Assembly (NCBI RefSeq): GCF_018449675.1
Contig: NZ_JAAVUZ010000011.1
Location: forward strand, 32,942-96,941
From: Glaciihabitans sp. dw_435
GTDB taxonomy: Bacteria > Actinomycetota > Actinomycetes > Actinomycetales > Microbacteriaceae
Direction of reading: 5' to 3'
Length of the DNA stretch: 64,000 nucleotides
The position numbers were made by a program, and so were the translations under genes. Below, in pieces: positions 8,607-17,200 of the stretch. The number at the start of each line of letters is the position of its first letter. Within the stretch, counting starts at the first letter, position 1. A model generated the notes under the pieces. The model searched no databases. It was given only the letters and a program-made list of their open reading frames with translations, and had not been told where the DNA came from.

Positions 8607-8996
8607 TCAGTCGAGATCGCTGTCGCGACCGCGCAGCTTTTCGAGGTCGCGGCGTTCGCGTTTGGTGGGTCGGCCGGCTCCCCGGTCCCGCATGGGAGCA
8701 AGCGCGATTTCCTCGCGGGGCGGTGGCGGGGGAGTCAGGTCGGTAAAGCTTTCGGCCGCAACGGTGGCGCTCACGCGCTTCACGAGAAGGCGTCTGACCA
8801 CGAGTATCCGGTCAAACCCGGAGTCACGGACGCGCACCTCATCCCCGATGCGCACGGACTGAGCCGCCTTGGCGCGCTCACCATTGACCTTCACATGGCC
8901 GGCACGACAGGCCGCGGTCGCCTGGGACCGGGTTTTGACGACGCGTACCGCCCAGATCCAGCTGTCAACGCGCGCCGAGGTGACGTCGTCCGCCAT
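8607..8996 (-). CDS. S4-domain RNA-binding protein (Hsp15/RqcP-like)
   Basis: The 129-residue protein carries an S4 RNA-binding fold at its N-terminus: RVDSWIWAVRVVKTRSQA and CRAGHVKVNGERAKAAQSVRIGDEV patterns, residues about 9-55. A basic C-terminal tail is rich in Arg and Lys (GRPTKRERRDLEKLRGRD). This matches the small Hsp15/HslR family, which in other bacteria binds stalled 50S-peptidyl-tRNA complexes. The role in ribosome rescue or quality control is inferred from the family. It lies 13 bases from the stop of no partner gene in particular: the next gene on the same strand is a repeat protein. Confidence 0.85.
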   Translation of the reverse strand: MADDVTSARVDSWIWAVRVVKTRSQATAACRAGHVKVNGERAKAAQSVRIGDEVRVRDSGFDRILVVRRLLVKRVSATVAAESFTDLTPPPPPREEIALAPMRDRGAGRPTKRERRDLEKLRGRDSDLD

Positions 8997-9008
8997 CAGT
9001 GAAGCCGC

Positions 9009-9455
9009 TTACTCGGCGAGGGCGAGGTCGCTCTTCCAGCGCACCAGTGCCTGCACGGTGTCGCTGTCGTCCTGCGCCAGGCGCTCCATGACGTCGGCGG
9101 GAACGTAGAAGTTCACGGCGAGCCATCCGCGCACCACGTCCGACGGGTCATCCGCCATCGACCGCAGCACATCGCACGGGGTCGTCTCGTTGCGCGCGAC
9201 GCAGCTGCGAACTCCCTCATTGGGGTCCGCCGCGAGGGCAATCATGACGTCTTCCGGCGTGTGGTAACTGCTCGCGGCGCTCTCCCGGATCTTGGGGTTG
9301 GGGTCGGCGGCCAGCAGTCGCAGTCGTGCGATCTTGGTGTCGGTCATCGCGGGCGCCGGGTGCAGCGCGGCTGCCTCTTCGGCCGTGAGCATGACGGGAG
9401 CGTAGTCCCGCATGGCCTGGCGTTGAGCGGGGGTGTTAAAGCGGATGCACGACAT
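9009..9455 (-). CDS. Leucine-rich-repeat-variant (LRV)-like repeat protein
   Basis: The 148-residue protein contains about three tandem units with the pattern L-A-x-D-P-N/S-x-x-V/I-R-x-x-(A/V)-A-x-N-x-x-(T/V)-P-x-D-V (residues about 48-140). These include LAADPNPKIRESAASSYHTP and LAADPNEGVRSCVARNETTP. The pattern resembles LRV or HEAT-like solenoids, which bind proteins or nucleic acid. There is no catalytic motif, signal peptide or membrane segment. The start at 9455 has no clear ribosome site, so initiation could be internal at Met16. It lies 12 bases downstream of the S4-protein reading direction and may be transcribed into it. Function is unknown. Confidence 0.65.
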   Translation of the reverse strand: MSCIRFNTPAQRQAMRDYAPVMLTAEEAAALHPAPAMTDTKIARLRLLAADPNPKIRESAASSYHTPEDVMIALAADPNEGVRSCVARNETTPCDVLRSMADDPSDVVRGWLAVNFYVPADVMERLAQDDSDTVQALVRWKSDLALAE

Positions 9456-9805
9456 GCATTCACGCTACAGCGTTGAGGGTGCGCCATCGCGAATTACACG
9501 CGGCGCGCGTCATCGTTGTGTGGCGGGAGCCGGCTGCGCAGCGTGATGAAGCGGCGGGTCACGGGCCATGGGGCTCGAGCGGCCAGCGCCGACGGCAAGG
9601 CTCTCGGATGCCTGAATCCGTCGGACGCTGACCGCTCCGCCGCCGGTGAAGGCGGCACTCCCCGTTCGGGTCCGAGGAGATCTTTACGGTGTGATGTCAG
9701 CGACACGATGTTCGACGGCTGAGGCGTCAGCGCCACGGTGTGTTTCGTGATTCAGGGTACGTCCGGGCGCAGGGTCGTCCACTGTCCCCATTTGTGGGGG
9801 TTGTA
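9456..9805. other. 350-base intergenic region, no supported gene
   Basis: A minus-strand frame of 80 codons (9494-9736) has no recognisable features and is not called. Two near copies of an 11-base string, GTCAGCGACAC (9696-9706) and GTCAGCGCCAC (9726-9736), lie 30 bases apart. This could be the degraded end of an insertion sequence, but no transposase remains. Confidence 0.4.
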
Positions 9806-10636
9806 TCAGTTGGTGCGCGGCGCAACTTCAGACGCCGGTCGGCGCGGGGGCCACGGCACGATCGGCGAGGTCGTCGCCTGGTAGTCGGAGTACTCCGGGT
9901 ACTTCGACTTGGTGATGCTCTCGGTGAAGATCGTCGACCCAATGAAGAGGGTGGTGAGCAGCACGGCGCCGAGCACCGTCCACTCCAGGACCGTTCCGGC
10001 GGCGACGGCGCCGATGAAGAACACGATCCACCACTGGGACTGCTCGAAGAAGAAGTTGGGGTGACGGGAGAAGCGCCACAGGCCAGTCTGCAGGAAGCGC
10101 GGGTGCGTGGTGTCCCCGGTCGCAGCCGCGGCTGCCTTGCGCGCGTGGAACGACCACTGCTGCTGGTCGGAGATCGTCTCGCCGGCAAGGAACGCGAGGA
10201 AAATCACCGCGAGGAGTCCGTCGAGGAATCCGAAGGGTGTGCCGCGGTTGAGGTACGCGGTGTACGCGGGCAGGGTGATGGCGACCAGGATGAAGTTTTG
10301 GTAGATGACGATGAAGAAGAGGTTGAAGAGCTCGAACTGCCACCGCGACATGCGGGCGCGCAGGATTGCCCATCGGTAGTCCTCGGTGCCGGTGTACCCA
10401 CCGCGACGCGCGAAGTTAAAGGTCAGCCGCGCGCCCCACAGGGTGACGATGACGGCGAGAACGTTCAGCCGCGGGTCGGACAGGCCGGCCGAGGCCGCGA
10501 AGACCCAGACGTAGACGACGGGAACGATGGACCAGATGCGGTCGACCCAGGAGTGATCATGGGAGATCAGCGAAGCGACCCACGCAAAGACGCACACGGC
10601 CGCGGCAATATACACAACGAGCAAGAGGGGATCCAT
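9806..10636 (-). CDS. DUF1295 membrane protein (steroid 5-alpha-reductase/ICMT-like fold)
   Basis: The 276-residue protein has about six or seven hydrophobic helices. It shows the DUF1295 C-terminal signature GLWRFSRHPNFFFEQSQWW followed by EYSDYQATTSPIVPWPP. That signature is shared by isoprenylcysteine methyltransferase-like and 5-alpha-reductase-like enzymes, where the RHPN segment helps bind the cofactor. The family is an integral membrane oxidoreductase or methyltransferase of unknown substrate. The start was set at the second Met (10636), which gives MDPLLLVVY at the head of the first helix; the first possible start is 10642. It is divergent from the phosphatidyltransferase gene, with only a short shared promoter region. 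No enzyme activity can be assigned with confidence. Confidence 0.75.
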   Translation of the reverse strand: MDPLLLVVYIAAAVCVFAWVASLISHDHSWVDRIWSIVPVVYVWVFAASAGLSDPRLNVLAVIVTLWGARLTFNFARRGGYTGTEDYRWAILRARMSRWQFELFNLFFIVIYQNFILVAITLPAYTAYLNRGTPFGFLDGLLAVIFLAFLAGETISDQQQWSFHARKAAAAATGDTTHPRFLQTGLWRFSRHPNFFFEQSQWWIVFFIGAVAAGTVLEWTVLGAVLLTTLFIGSTIFTESITKSKYPEYSDYQATTSPIVPWPPRRPASEVAPRTN

Positions 10637-10659
10637 ACACAAAAGCTTAGTTGGGCAGG

Positions 10660-11301
10660 ATGCACTGGATAGACTCAGGAACTGTGCCAGGCGACGTCAA
10701 ATCCGAAGTGAGTTCGCGCGTGTGGACGGTGCCCAACGTGCTGAGCTTCATCCGGCTGGCCCTCGTGCCCGTCTTCCTGATTTTCATCATCCTTGGCCAG
10801 GATGTCTGGGCCCTCGCGGTCCTCGTGTTCTCCAGTATTTCCGACTACCTCGACGGCGTGATCGCGCGCAGGTTCAACCAGATCACCCGCCTCGGACAAC
10901 TGCTGGATCCGGCCGCTGACCGGCTGTTCATCTTTGCCGCGCTGATCGGGTTGTCTGTGCGGGGAATCCTGCCCTGGTGGCTGACGTCGGTCATCATCGG
11001 CCGGGATGTGATGCTCCTGGTGCTGGGCATCATCCTTGCCAACTTCGGGTACGGGCCGTTGCCCGTGCACCACCTGGGCAAGGTGGCCACGTTTGCGCTG
11101 TTCTACGCGCTCCCCATCCTCATGATTGGACAGGCATTTCCGGATGCCGCGTGGCTTACCAATCCAATAGGCTGGGCGTTCGCGATCTGGGGCGCATTCC
11201 TGTACTGGTGGGCGGGCTTTATCTACCTGGGGGAAACCGCACGGGTTATTCGGATCCCGCGGGTCGAGAGCGCAAAGTCATCCGATACGCTTGGAAGCTA
11301 A
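10660..11301 (+). CDS. pgsA: CDP-alcohol phosphatidyltransferase (PgsA-like)
   Basis: This membrane protein of about 213 residues has the full CDP-alcohol phosphatidyltransferase signature D-x2-D-G-x2-A-R-x8-G-x3-D-x3-D, seen as DYLDGVIARRF then RLGQLLDPAAD. It also has several transmembrane helices. The enzyme condenses CDP-diacylglycerol with an alcohol, probably glycerol-3-phosphate, to make phosphatidylglycerol phosphate at the membrane; a cardiolipin or inositol-phosphate synthase cannot be excluded. The start is uncertain: ATG 10660 is used, but GTG 10684 after an AGGA site and TTG 10651 are alternatives. It is followed closely by the FHA gene. In Mycobacterium tuberculosis a pgsA-type gene lies a few genes from garA, so the neighbourhood appears conserved. 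Confidence 0.8.
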   Translation: MHWIDSGTVPGDVKSEVSSRVWTVPNVLSFIRLALVPVFLIFIILGQDVWALAVLVFSSISDYLDGVIARRFNQITRLGQLLDPAADRLFIFAALIGLSVRGILPWWLTSVIIGRDVMLLVLGIILANFGYGPLPVHHLGKVATFALFYALPILMIGQAFPDAAWLTNPIGWAFAIWGAFLYWWAGFIYLGETARVIRIPRVESAKSSDTLGS

Positions 11302-11313
11302 GGGAGGTTCATG

Positions 11314-11811
11314 ATGGCTGGTACGGACAACGAGGGCGACGCCCCCGAAAACGCACCTCGCGAGCCAGAAAATGGACCGCGTGAGACTGACACGACAATG
11401 ACCTTCACGGGTGGTTTCGCGGCTCAGCTCGCAGCGATGGGCGCCGATGTCACCACGGGTGAGCACGAAGCGATTGCAGCACTTCCCTCCGGCTCTGCCC
11501 TGTTGGTGGTTCGCCGTGGTCCGAACGTGGGAGCGCGATTCTTGCTTGACGCCGATGTCACCACGGTGGGGCGTCATCCCGAAGCCGATATTTTCCTCGA
11601 CGACGTCACGGTGTCCCGCCGTCACGCCGAGTTCCGTCGCACCGGCACCAGCTTTGAGGTGCGCGACCTTCACTCCCTCAACGGCACGTACTTCGACGGC
11701 TCCCGCATCGACGCGGCACAGCTCAGCGATGGGTCCGAGGTGCAGGTGGGCAAGTTCCGCCTGACGTTCTACTCGTCGCGCGTTGACCTCGCGCATCTGG
11801 CCAGCAAATAG
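11314..11811 (+). CDS. garA: FHA-domain protein, GarA/OdhI-like
   Basis: The 165-residue protein has a disordered acidic N-terminus with an ETDTTMTF segment (about residues 24-31) and a C-terminal FHA domain (about 55-160). The domain carries the phosphothreonine-binding residues GRHPEADI, VSRRHAEF and SLNGTYFDG. GarA and OdhI have the same plan. Phosphorylation of the N-terminal ETT motif by PknB/PknG-type kinases makes the FHA domain fold back on it. The unphosphorylated protein inhibits 2-oxoglutarate dehydrogenase and related enzymes. The start at 11314 was chosen for its spacing from GGGAGG (11302-11307); ATG 11311 is also possible. The next gene, ftsR, begins at the last base of its stop codon, so the two are translationally coupled. 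Confidence 0.85.
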   Translation: MAGTDNEGDAPENAPREPENGPRETDTTMTFTGGFAAQLAAMGADVTTGEHEAIAALPSGSALLVVRRGPNVGARFLLDADVTTVGRHPEADIFLDDVTVSRRHAEFRRTGTSFEVRDLHSLNGTYFDGSRIDAAQLSDGSEVQVGKFRLTFYSSRVDLAHLASK

Positions 11812-12509
11812 TGCCGCGGTCGTCCGCCCAGGTTCGTGAACCGGCAAGTGCAGCGCTGCTCAGCATCGGACAGGTGCTGGCGCGACTGAACCCCGAATTT
11901 CCGGACCTGACGCCCTCCAAGCTGCGGTTTCTCGAAGAGCGCCAGCTCGTGTCGCCCGCCCGTACGGAGTCTGGGTACCGCAAGTTCTCCACCGCCGATC
12001 TCGACCGCCTGCGGTTCGTTCTCGGCATGCAGCGTGACCACTACCTTCCGTTGAAGGTCATCCGCGGTTACCTCGACGAACTCGACGCGGGCCGCCAGCC
12101 GGTTTTGCCGGGCGGCGCCGTCCAGTCGCCGTCGATGCTCTCCAGCGAGCGTCGCTTCTCCCGCGAAGAACTGATCCGCGAGGCCGGCGCTACGGTCATG
12201 CTCTTCAACGACGCGATCTCCGCGTCCCTGATCGTTCCCGCCGACCTGTTCGGTGAGGATGCACTGTCGGTGCTGCGCTCGCTCGTTGAGCTGCAGCGGT
12301 CCGGCATTGAACCGCGACACCTGCGTGGCTTCCGGGCCGCGGCCGAGCGAGAGCTCGGGCTTATCGAGAGTGCGCTGATCCCGGTTGCCCGTCGCAAGGA
12401 TGCGTCGAGCAGGGCGAAGGCGGCGGAGCTTGCGCGAGAAATAGCAGGTCAACTCGAGATTGTGCGGGGCAGCATCATCCGCTCCGCGCTGTCCAAGCTT
12501 CAGCAATAA
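11811..12509 (+). CDS. ftsR: MerR-family regulator FtsR
   Basis: The 232-residue protein has a MerR-type winged helix at residues 15-75 (LSIGQVLARLNPEFPDLTPSKLRFLEERQLV, SGYRKFSTADLDRLRFVL), followed by a long helical C-terminal domain without metal-binding cysteines. It matches the FtsR/Rv1828 family, which lies next to garA in actinobacteria and, in Corynebacterium glutamicum, activates ftsZ. The GTG start overlaps the preceding FHA stop codon by one base. In M. tuberculosis the order is garA, Rv1828, Rv1829, Rv1830; here the Rv1829-type nuclease gene is missing and the second MerR gene follows directly. A palindromic element resembling a MerR site lies in front of ftsZ at 45201-45230, although direct binding is only inferred. 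Confidence 0.85.
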   Translation: MPRSSAQVREPASAALLSIGQVLARLNPEFPDLTPSKLRFLEERQLVSPARTESGYRKFSTADLDRLRFVLGMQRDHYLPLKVIRGYLDELDAGRQPVLPGGAVQSPSMLSSERRFSREELIREAGATVMLFNDAISASLIVPADLFGEDALSVLRSLVELQRSGIEPRHLRGFRAAAERELGLIESALIPVARRKDASSRAKAAELAREIAGQLEIVRGSIIRSALSKLQQ

Positions 12510-12603
12510 TCGCGCCCCATTTCGACACGCCAAATTCATTGCGCGAATGTCGTTGATCGGGGCAGATCGCCTCGGTACCGTGGGGTAACACAAACTATAA
12601 GTG

Positions 12604-12629
12604 TCAACTTAAACCTGAACGTTTGAGAG
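12604..12629 (+). promoter_or_regulatory. Possible FtsR/MerR-type element upstream of the second MerR gene
   Basis: TCAACTT (12604-12610) and TTGAGAG (12623-12629) flank a 12-base spacer in an AT-rich patch 25 bases before the start of the next gene. The same two half elements, with a 4-base spacer, occur before ftsZ (45212-45229). The function is a guess from similarity. Confidence 0.35.
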
Positions 12630-12653
12630 ACGCTGGCATTGAAGGGCCGTGAC

Positions 12654-13202
12654 ATGAGTGAACTCAGCCGTAGCGAGGCGTCTCGCTACGATCAGGGTCT
12701 GTTGTTCACCGACGGTCTGCCCGACCTCGACGACGATTCCGGGTACCGCGGCGCTGTCGCAGCACGTGCCGCCGGCATCAGCTACCGCCAGCTCGACTAC
12801 TGGGCTCGCACCCAGCTCGTCGAGCCAACCGTGCGGGGAGCCGCGGGTTCGGGCTCGCAGCGTCTGTACGGATTCCGCGACATCCTCGTGCTCAAGCTCG
12901 TCAAGCGTCTTCTCGACACCGGCATCTCGCTTCAGCAGATCCGCGTCGCCGTGAACCAGCTTCGCGAGTCCGGCATCAGCGACCTGGCGCAGACCACGCT
13001 GATGAGCGACGGCGCAAGTGTCTACCTGTGCACCTCCAACGACGAGGTCATTGACCTCGTGAGCCGCGGCCAGGGTGTGTTCGGCATCGCCGTAGGCAAG
13101 GTCCTTCGCGAGGTTGAAACCAGCCTCGTCGAGCTCGACTCGGTCAAGGGTGAAGACCCGTCCGACGAGCTCGCTGCCCGTCGCACCTCGAAGGCCTCCT
13201 GA
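12654..13202 (+). CDS. MerR-family regulator, Rv1830-like
   Basis: The 182-residue protein has a MerR DNA-binding head around residues 30-95 (RAAGISYRQLDYWARTQLV, then GSQRLYGFRDILVLKLVKRLLDTG). Its C-terminal half lacks metal-coordinating Cys residues. It matches the second MerR gene of the garA-ftsR neighbourhood (Rv1830 in M. tuberculosis, linked there to growth control). The start at 12654 follows a GAAGGG site with good spacing; the TTG at 12639 is an alternative. The gap between ftsR and this gene is 144 bases and contains an AT-rich promoter-like patch, so it probably has its own promoter. Targets are not evident from the sequence. Confidence 0.83.
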   Translation: MSELSRSEASRYDQGLLFTDGLPDLDDDSGYRGAVAARAAGISYRQLDYWARTQLVEPTVRGAAGSGSQRLYGFRDILVLKLVKRLLDTGISLQQIRVAVNQLRESGISDLAQTTLMSDGASVYLCTSNDEVIDLVSRGQGVFGIAVGKVLREVETSLVELDSVKGEDPSDELAARRTSKAS

Positions 13203-13215
13203 CCCTCGGTTCCTG

Positions 13216-13235
13216 ACCGGGTGAACTCACCCGGT
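13216..13235. terminator. Stem-loop between convergent MerR and ParA genes
   Basis: ACCGGGTG (13216-13223) pairs with CACCCGGT (13228-13235) around loop AACT, just past the MerR stop codon. There is no T-tract, so termination is probable but not certain. Confidence 0.5.
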
Positions 13236-13349
13236 GGTGGCGCCGCGGACGCGCACCGTCGCGAGCGACGGGCGTGACGATCGTGCGGCGCGCGAGAACT
13301 GTGGCGTAGCTACCGTCCAGACTGGTATGCGGCGACCGCGGATGACGCG

Positions 13350-14156
13350 TCAGCGAGGTTCGCTGTAGTCACCGATCTTGGCGGTGCGCATGACCCGCTC
13401 GAGAAGCTGGTCGAAGTTGCGAGCCATCTCCTGCGCGCTCTCGCCCGGCCACATGTGGAGGGGACGAGCCGCACCCTGCGCCTGCTGCAGCGACGTGCGC
13501 TCCGGAAGCTGGGGGCTGAGAACGAGGGGGCCAAACATGTCGCGGAGTTCCTTGATGCGGAACTGGTGCTCAAGGGACTGCGAACGCACGCGGTTGACGA
13601 TGATGCCGAGCGGCTGCAGGCGGGGGGAGAGGCCACGGCGGATCTCCTCGATGGCACGCAGAGCGCGGTCTGCGGCGGCAACGGAGAACAGGCCGGGCTC
13701 GGTCACGACGGTAACGCGGTCGCTGGCCGCCCACGCCGTACGCGTGAGGGCATTGAGGGAGGGCGCGCAGTCGATGAGCACCAGGTCGTAGTCGGCCTCG
13801 ACGTTGGCGAGAGCCTCTTCGAGTTTCCAGATGTCGCGGATGCTCGGGTGCGGGCCGTCAAAGTTGATGGCGGAGGGAGAACCGATGAGCACGTCGATCT
13901 TGCCGGGACGCCCCTTCGTCCACCCGCTCGGCGCAATGGCCGCGCGAACGATCTTCTCCTTGGGGGAGGCGAGCACATCCGCGACGTTGAGATGACCGGC
14001 GACGCTGATGTCCATGCCCGTAGACACGTCCGATTGCGGGTCAAGATCGACGACGAGGGTACGCAAACCCTTGGCGAAGGCCGCGGACGCAAGCCCGAGC
14101 GTCACCGTAGTCTTCCCTACGCCCCCCTTGAGGGAGCTGACGCTGAGTACGTGCAC
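13350..14156 (-). CDS. ParA/Soj-family ATPase
   Basis: The 268-residue protein begins VHVLSVSSLKGGVGKTTV, with the deviant Walker A motif KGGVGKTT at residues 10-17. It has the Walker A' region VVDLDPQSDVSTGMD and Walker B VLIDCAPSL, all standard for ParA/Soj proteins. The family uses ATP-driven dimerisation on DNA or membranes to move chromosomes or cell-wall and polar complexes. The GTG start at 14156 gives the family-typical N-terminus; the open frame runs much further upstream, but that part is antisense to pyc. No ParB gene or parS-like site is nearby, so it is an orphan rather than the chromosomal ParAB pair. It is divergent from pyruvate carboxylase and convergent with the MerR gene. 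Confidence 0.85.
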   Translation of the reverse strand: MHVLSVSSLKGGVGKTTVTLGLASAAFAKGLRTLVVDLDPQSDVSTGMDISVAGHLNVADVLASPKEKIVRAAIAPSGWTKGRPGKIDVLIGSPSAINFDGPHPSIRDIWKLEEALANVEADYDLVLIDCAPSLNALTRTAWAASDRVTVVTEPGLFSVAAADRALRAIEEIRRGLSPRLQPLGIIVNRVRSQSLEHQFRIKELRDMFGPLVLSPQLPERTSLQQAQGAARPLHMWPGESAQEMARNFDQLLERVMRTAKIGDYSEPR

Positions 14157-14276
14157 GAGTAACGACGATACCTTCACTAGTCTGAAACAACCTAAAGCTG
14201 CGTGAGTGTCCCGACACCTCTCACGCCTGTCATCGGCCATGTTCGCCATAGGATTGGCGACGTCGGAGAGGACCGC

Positions 14277-17200
14277 ATGTTCAAAAAGATTCTCGTAGCA
14301 AACCGTGGCGAGATCGCCATTCGGGCGTTTCGCGCCGCATTTGAGCTCGGCGCACGCACGGTTGCTGTCTTCCCTTACGAGGATCGAAACTCCATGCACC
14401 GCCTGAAAGCCGATGAGGCGTACCAGATCGGAGAGAAGGGCCATCCGGTCCGCGCGTACCTGGATGTCGCCGAGATCATCCGTGTCGCCAAAGAGTCGGG
14501 CGCGGACGCGATCTACCCCGGGTACGGCTTCCTCTCCGAGAACCCCGACCTGGCCCAGGCCGCCGCCGATGCCGGCATCACGTTCATTGGCCCCCACACC
14601 CAGGTGCTGGAGATGGCCGGCAACAAGGTCACCGCCAAGGAGCACGCCATCGCCGCCGGAGTGCCGGTACTCAAGTCGACTCCCGCATCGCGCGACATCG
14701 AAGAACTCCTCGCGGGTGCCGCCGACATCGGCTTCCCGATCTTCGCCAAGGCGGTCGCGGGCGGTGGTGGACGCGGCATGCGTCGCGTGGCATCCGCTTC
14801 CGATCTCCGCGGCGCCCTCGAAGAGGCGATGCGCGAGGCCGACAGCGCCTTCGGTGACCCCACCATGTTCCTTGAGCAGGCCGTCGTGCGTCCCCGGCAC
14901 ATTGAAGTGCAGATTCTGGCGGATGCCTCGGGCGAGACTGTTCACCTCTTCGAGCGCGACTGCTCCGTGCAGCGCCGCCACCAGAAGGTCGTGGAGATCG
15001 CTCCGGCACCGAACCTGGACGAGAACGTGCGCCAGGCGATGTACAGGGACGCCATCGCGTTCGCCCGGTCGATCAACTACGTCAACGCGGGAACCGTCGA
15101 GTTCCTGCTCGACACGGCGGGGGAGCGGAAGGGCCAGCACTTCTTCATTGAGATGAACCCCCGCATTCAGGTGGAGCACACGGTGACGGAAGAAGTCACC
15201 GACGTCGACCTCGTGCAGTCCCAGATGCGCATCGCCGCGGGACAGAGCCTGCAGGAGCTGGGGCTCACCCAGGACAAGCTGCACCTGCGCGGCGTTGCGC
15301 TGCAGTGCCGCATCACCACGGAGGACCCGGCCGCCGGCTTCCGCCCCGATACCGGCAAGATCACCACCTACCGGTCGCCCGGTGGGGCGGGCATCCGCCT
15401 CGACGGCGGAACCGTGAGCGCGGGAGCCCAGATCTCCCCACACTTCGACTCGATGCTGGTGAAGATGACCTGCCGTGGCCGCGACTTCGCCGCCGCGGTC
15501 ACCCGTGCGAAGCGGGGGCTCGCCGAGTTCCGTCTGCGCGGAGTCACCACCAACATCCCGTTCCTGCAGGCCGTGCTGGAAGACCCCGACTTCGCCGCCG
15601 GCGACCTCAGCACCTCGTTCATCGAGGAGCGCCCGTGGCTCGTGCGCGGGCACGAGTCGAAGGACCGCGGCACGAAGGTGCTCAACTGGCTGGCCGATGT
15701 GACCGTCAACCAGCCCAATGGCAGCGGCAGTGGCATCCTCAATCCGTCCCTCAAGTTGCCGGACATCGACCTCAGCGTTCCCGCGCCGGCCGGATCGCGC
15801 CAGCGACTGCTCGAGCTTGGGCCGGTGGGATTCGCGTCAGCTCTGCGCGCGCAGACGGCTCTCGCCGTCACCGAGACCACCATGCGCGACGCCCACCAGT
15901 CGCTGCTGGCGACTCGCGTGCGAACCCGCGACCTGGTCGCCGTCGCGCCGTACGTTGCCCGAATGACGCCCGAACTGCTGTCCGTCGAGGCCTGGGGCGG
16001 TGCGACCTATGACGTTGCCCTGCGGTTCCTGGCCGAGGATCCGTGGGAGCGGCTGGCCACGCTGCGGGAGGCGCTGCCGAACGTTAACATCCAGATGCTG
16101 CTGCGCGGACGCAACACCGTGGGGTACACGCCGTATCCGACGGAGGTCACGGACGCGTTCGTGAAGGAGGCTGCCGCCACCGGCGTCGACATCTTCCGCA
16201 TCTTCGACGCCCTGAACGACGTGTCGCAGATGCGCCCGGCGATCGATTCCGTTCTGGCGACCGGCACCACCGTCGCCGAGGTGGCGCTGTGTTACACCGC
16301 CGACCTCCTCGATCCGAACGAGACGCTGTACACGCTCGACTACTACCTTCGTCTCGCCGAGCAGATCGTCGATGCCGGAGCACACATCATCGCGATCAAG
16401 GACATGGCGGGAGTGCTGCGCGCCGGAGCGGCTGAGAAGCTCGTGACGGCCCTGCGCGAGCGCTTTGATCTTCCCGTGCACGTGCACACCCACGACACCG
16501 CAGGCGGACAGCTGGCGACGCTCCTGGCCGCAAGCCGGGCTGGCGCCGACGCCGTCGATGTCGCAAGTGCGCCGATGGCGGGCACCACGAGCCAGCCATC
16601 GGCCTCCGCGCTCATCGCCGCCCTCGCGCACACCGACCGCGACACCGGCATCTCCCTGCAGGCGGTTTCCGACCTTGAGCCCTACTGGGAGGCAGTGCGC
16701 CACGTCTACAAGCCGTTCGAGTCGGGCCTGCCGGGACCGACGGGTCGGGTCTACAAGCACGAGATCCCGGGCGGGCAGCTCTCCAACCTGCGCCAGCAGG
16801 CAATTGCCCTCGGGCTGGGCGACCGATTCGAAAAGGTCGAGGACCTGTACGCGGCCGCCAACGTCATGCTCGGTCGCCCGCCGAAGGTGACGCCGTCGTC
16901 CAAGGTCGTGGGCGACCTCGCCCTCGCGCTTGCCGCCGCGGATGCCGACCCGGCCGACTTTGAGCAGAACCCCGACAAGTACGACATCCCCGACTCGGTC
17001 ATCGGTTTCATGGCCGGGGAACTGGGCGACCTGCCCGGGGGATGGCCGGAACCCTTCCGCAGCAAGGTTCTCGCCGGGCGTGAAGTGAAGATCGGCGTCG
17101 AGGAACTGACCGACGACGAGCGTGCGGGCCTCGCGGGGGACACGGCGACCCGTCGCTCCACCCTCAACCGCCTGCTGTTCGCAGCCCCCACCGCAACATT

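Noticed and set aside
9494..9736. An 80-codon minus-strand open frame between the LRV and DUF1295 genes
   Set aside because: No ribosome site, no family feature and Arg/Pro-rich composition typical of non-coding GC-rich DNA.
13350..15653. A 767-codon minus-strand open frame starting inside pyc
   Set aside because: Only the last 268 codons look like ParA. The N-terminal 500 codons are antisense to pyruvate carboxylase and have no protein family features; GC-rich codon bias opens such frames.
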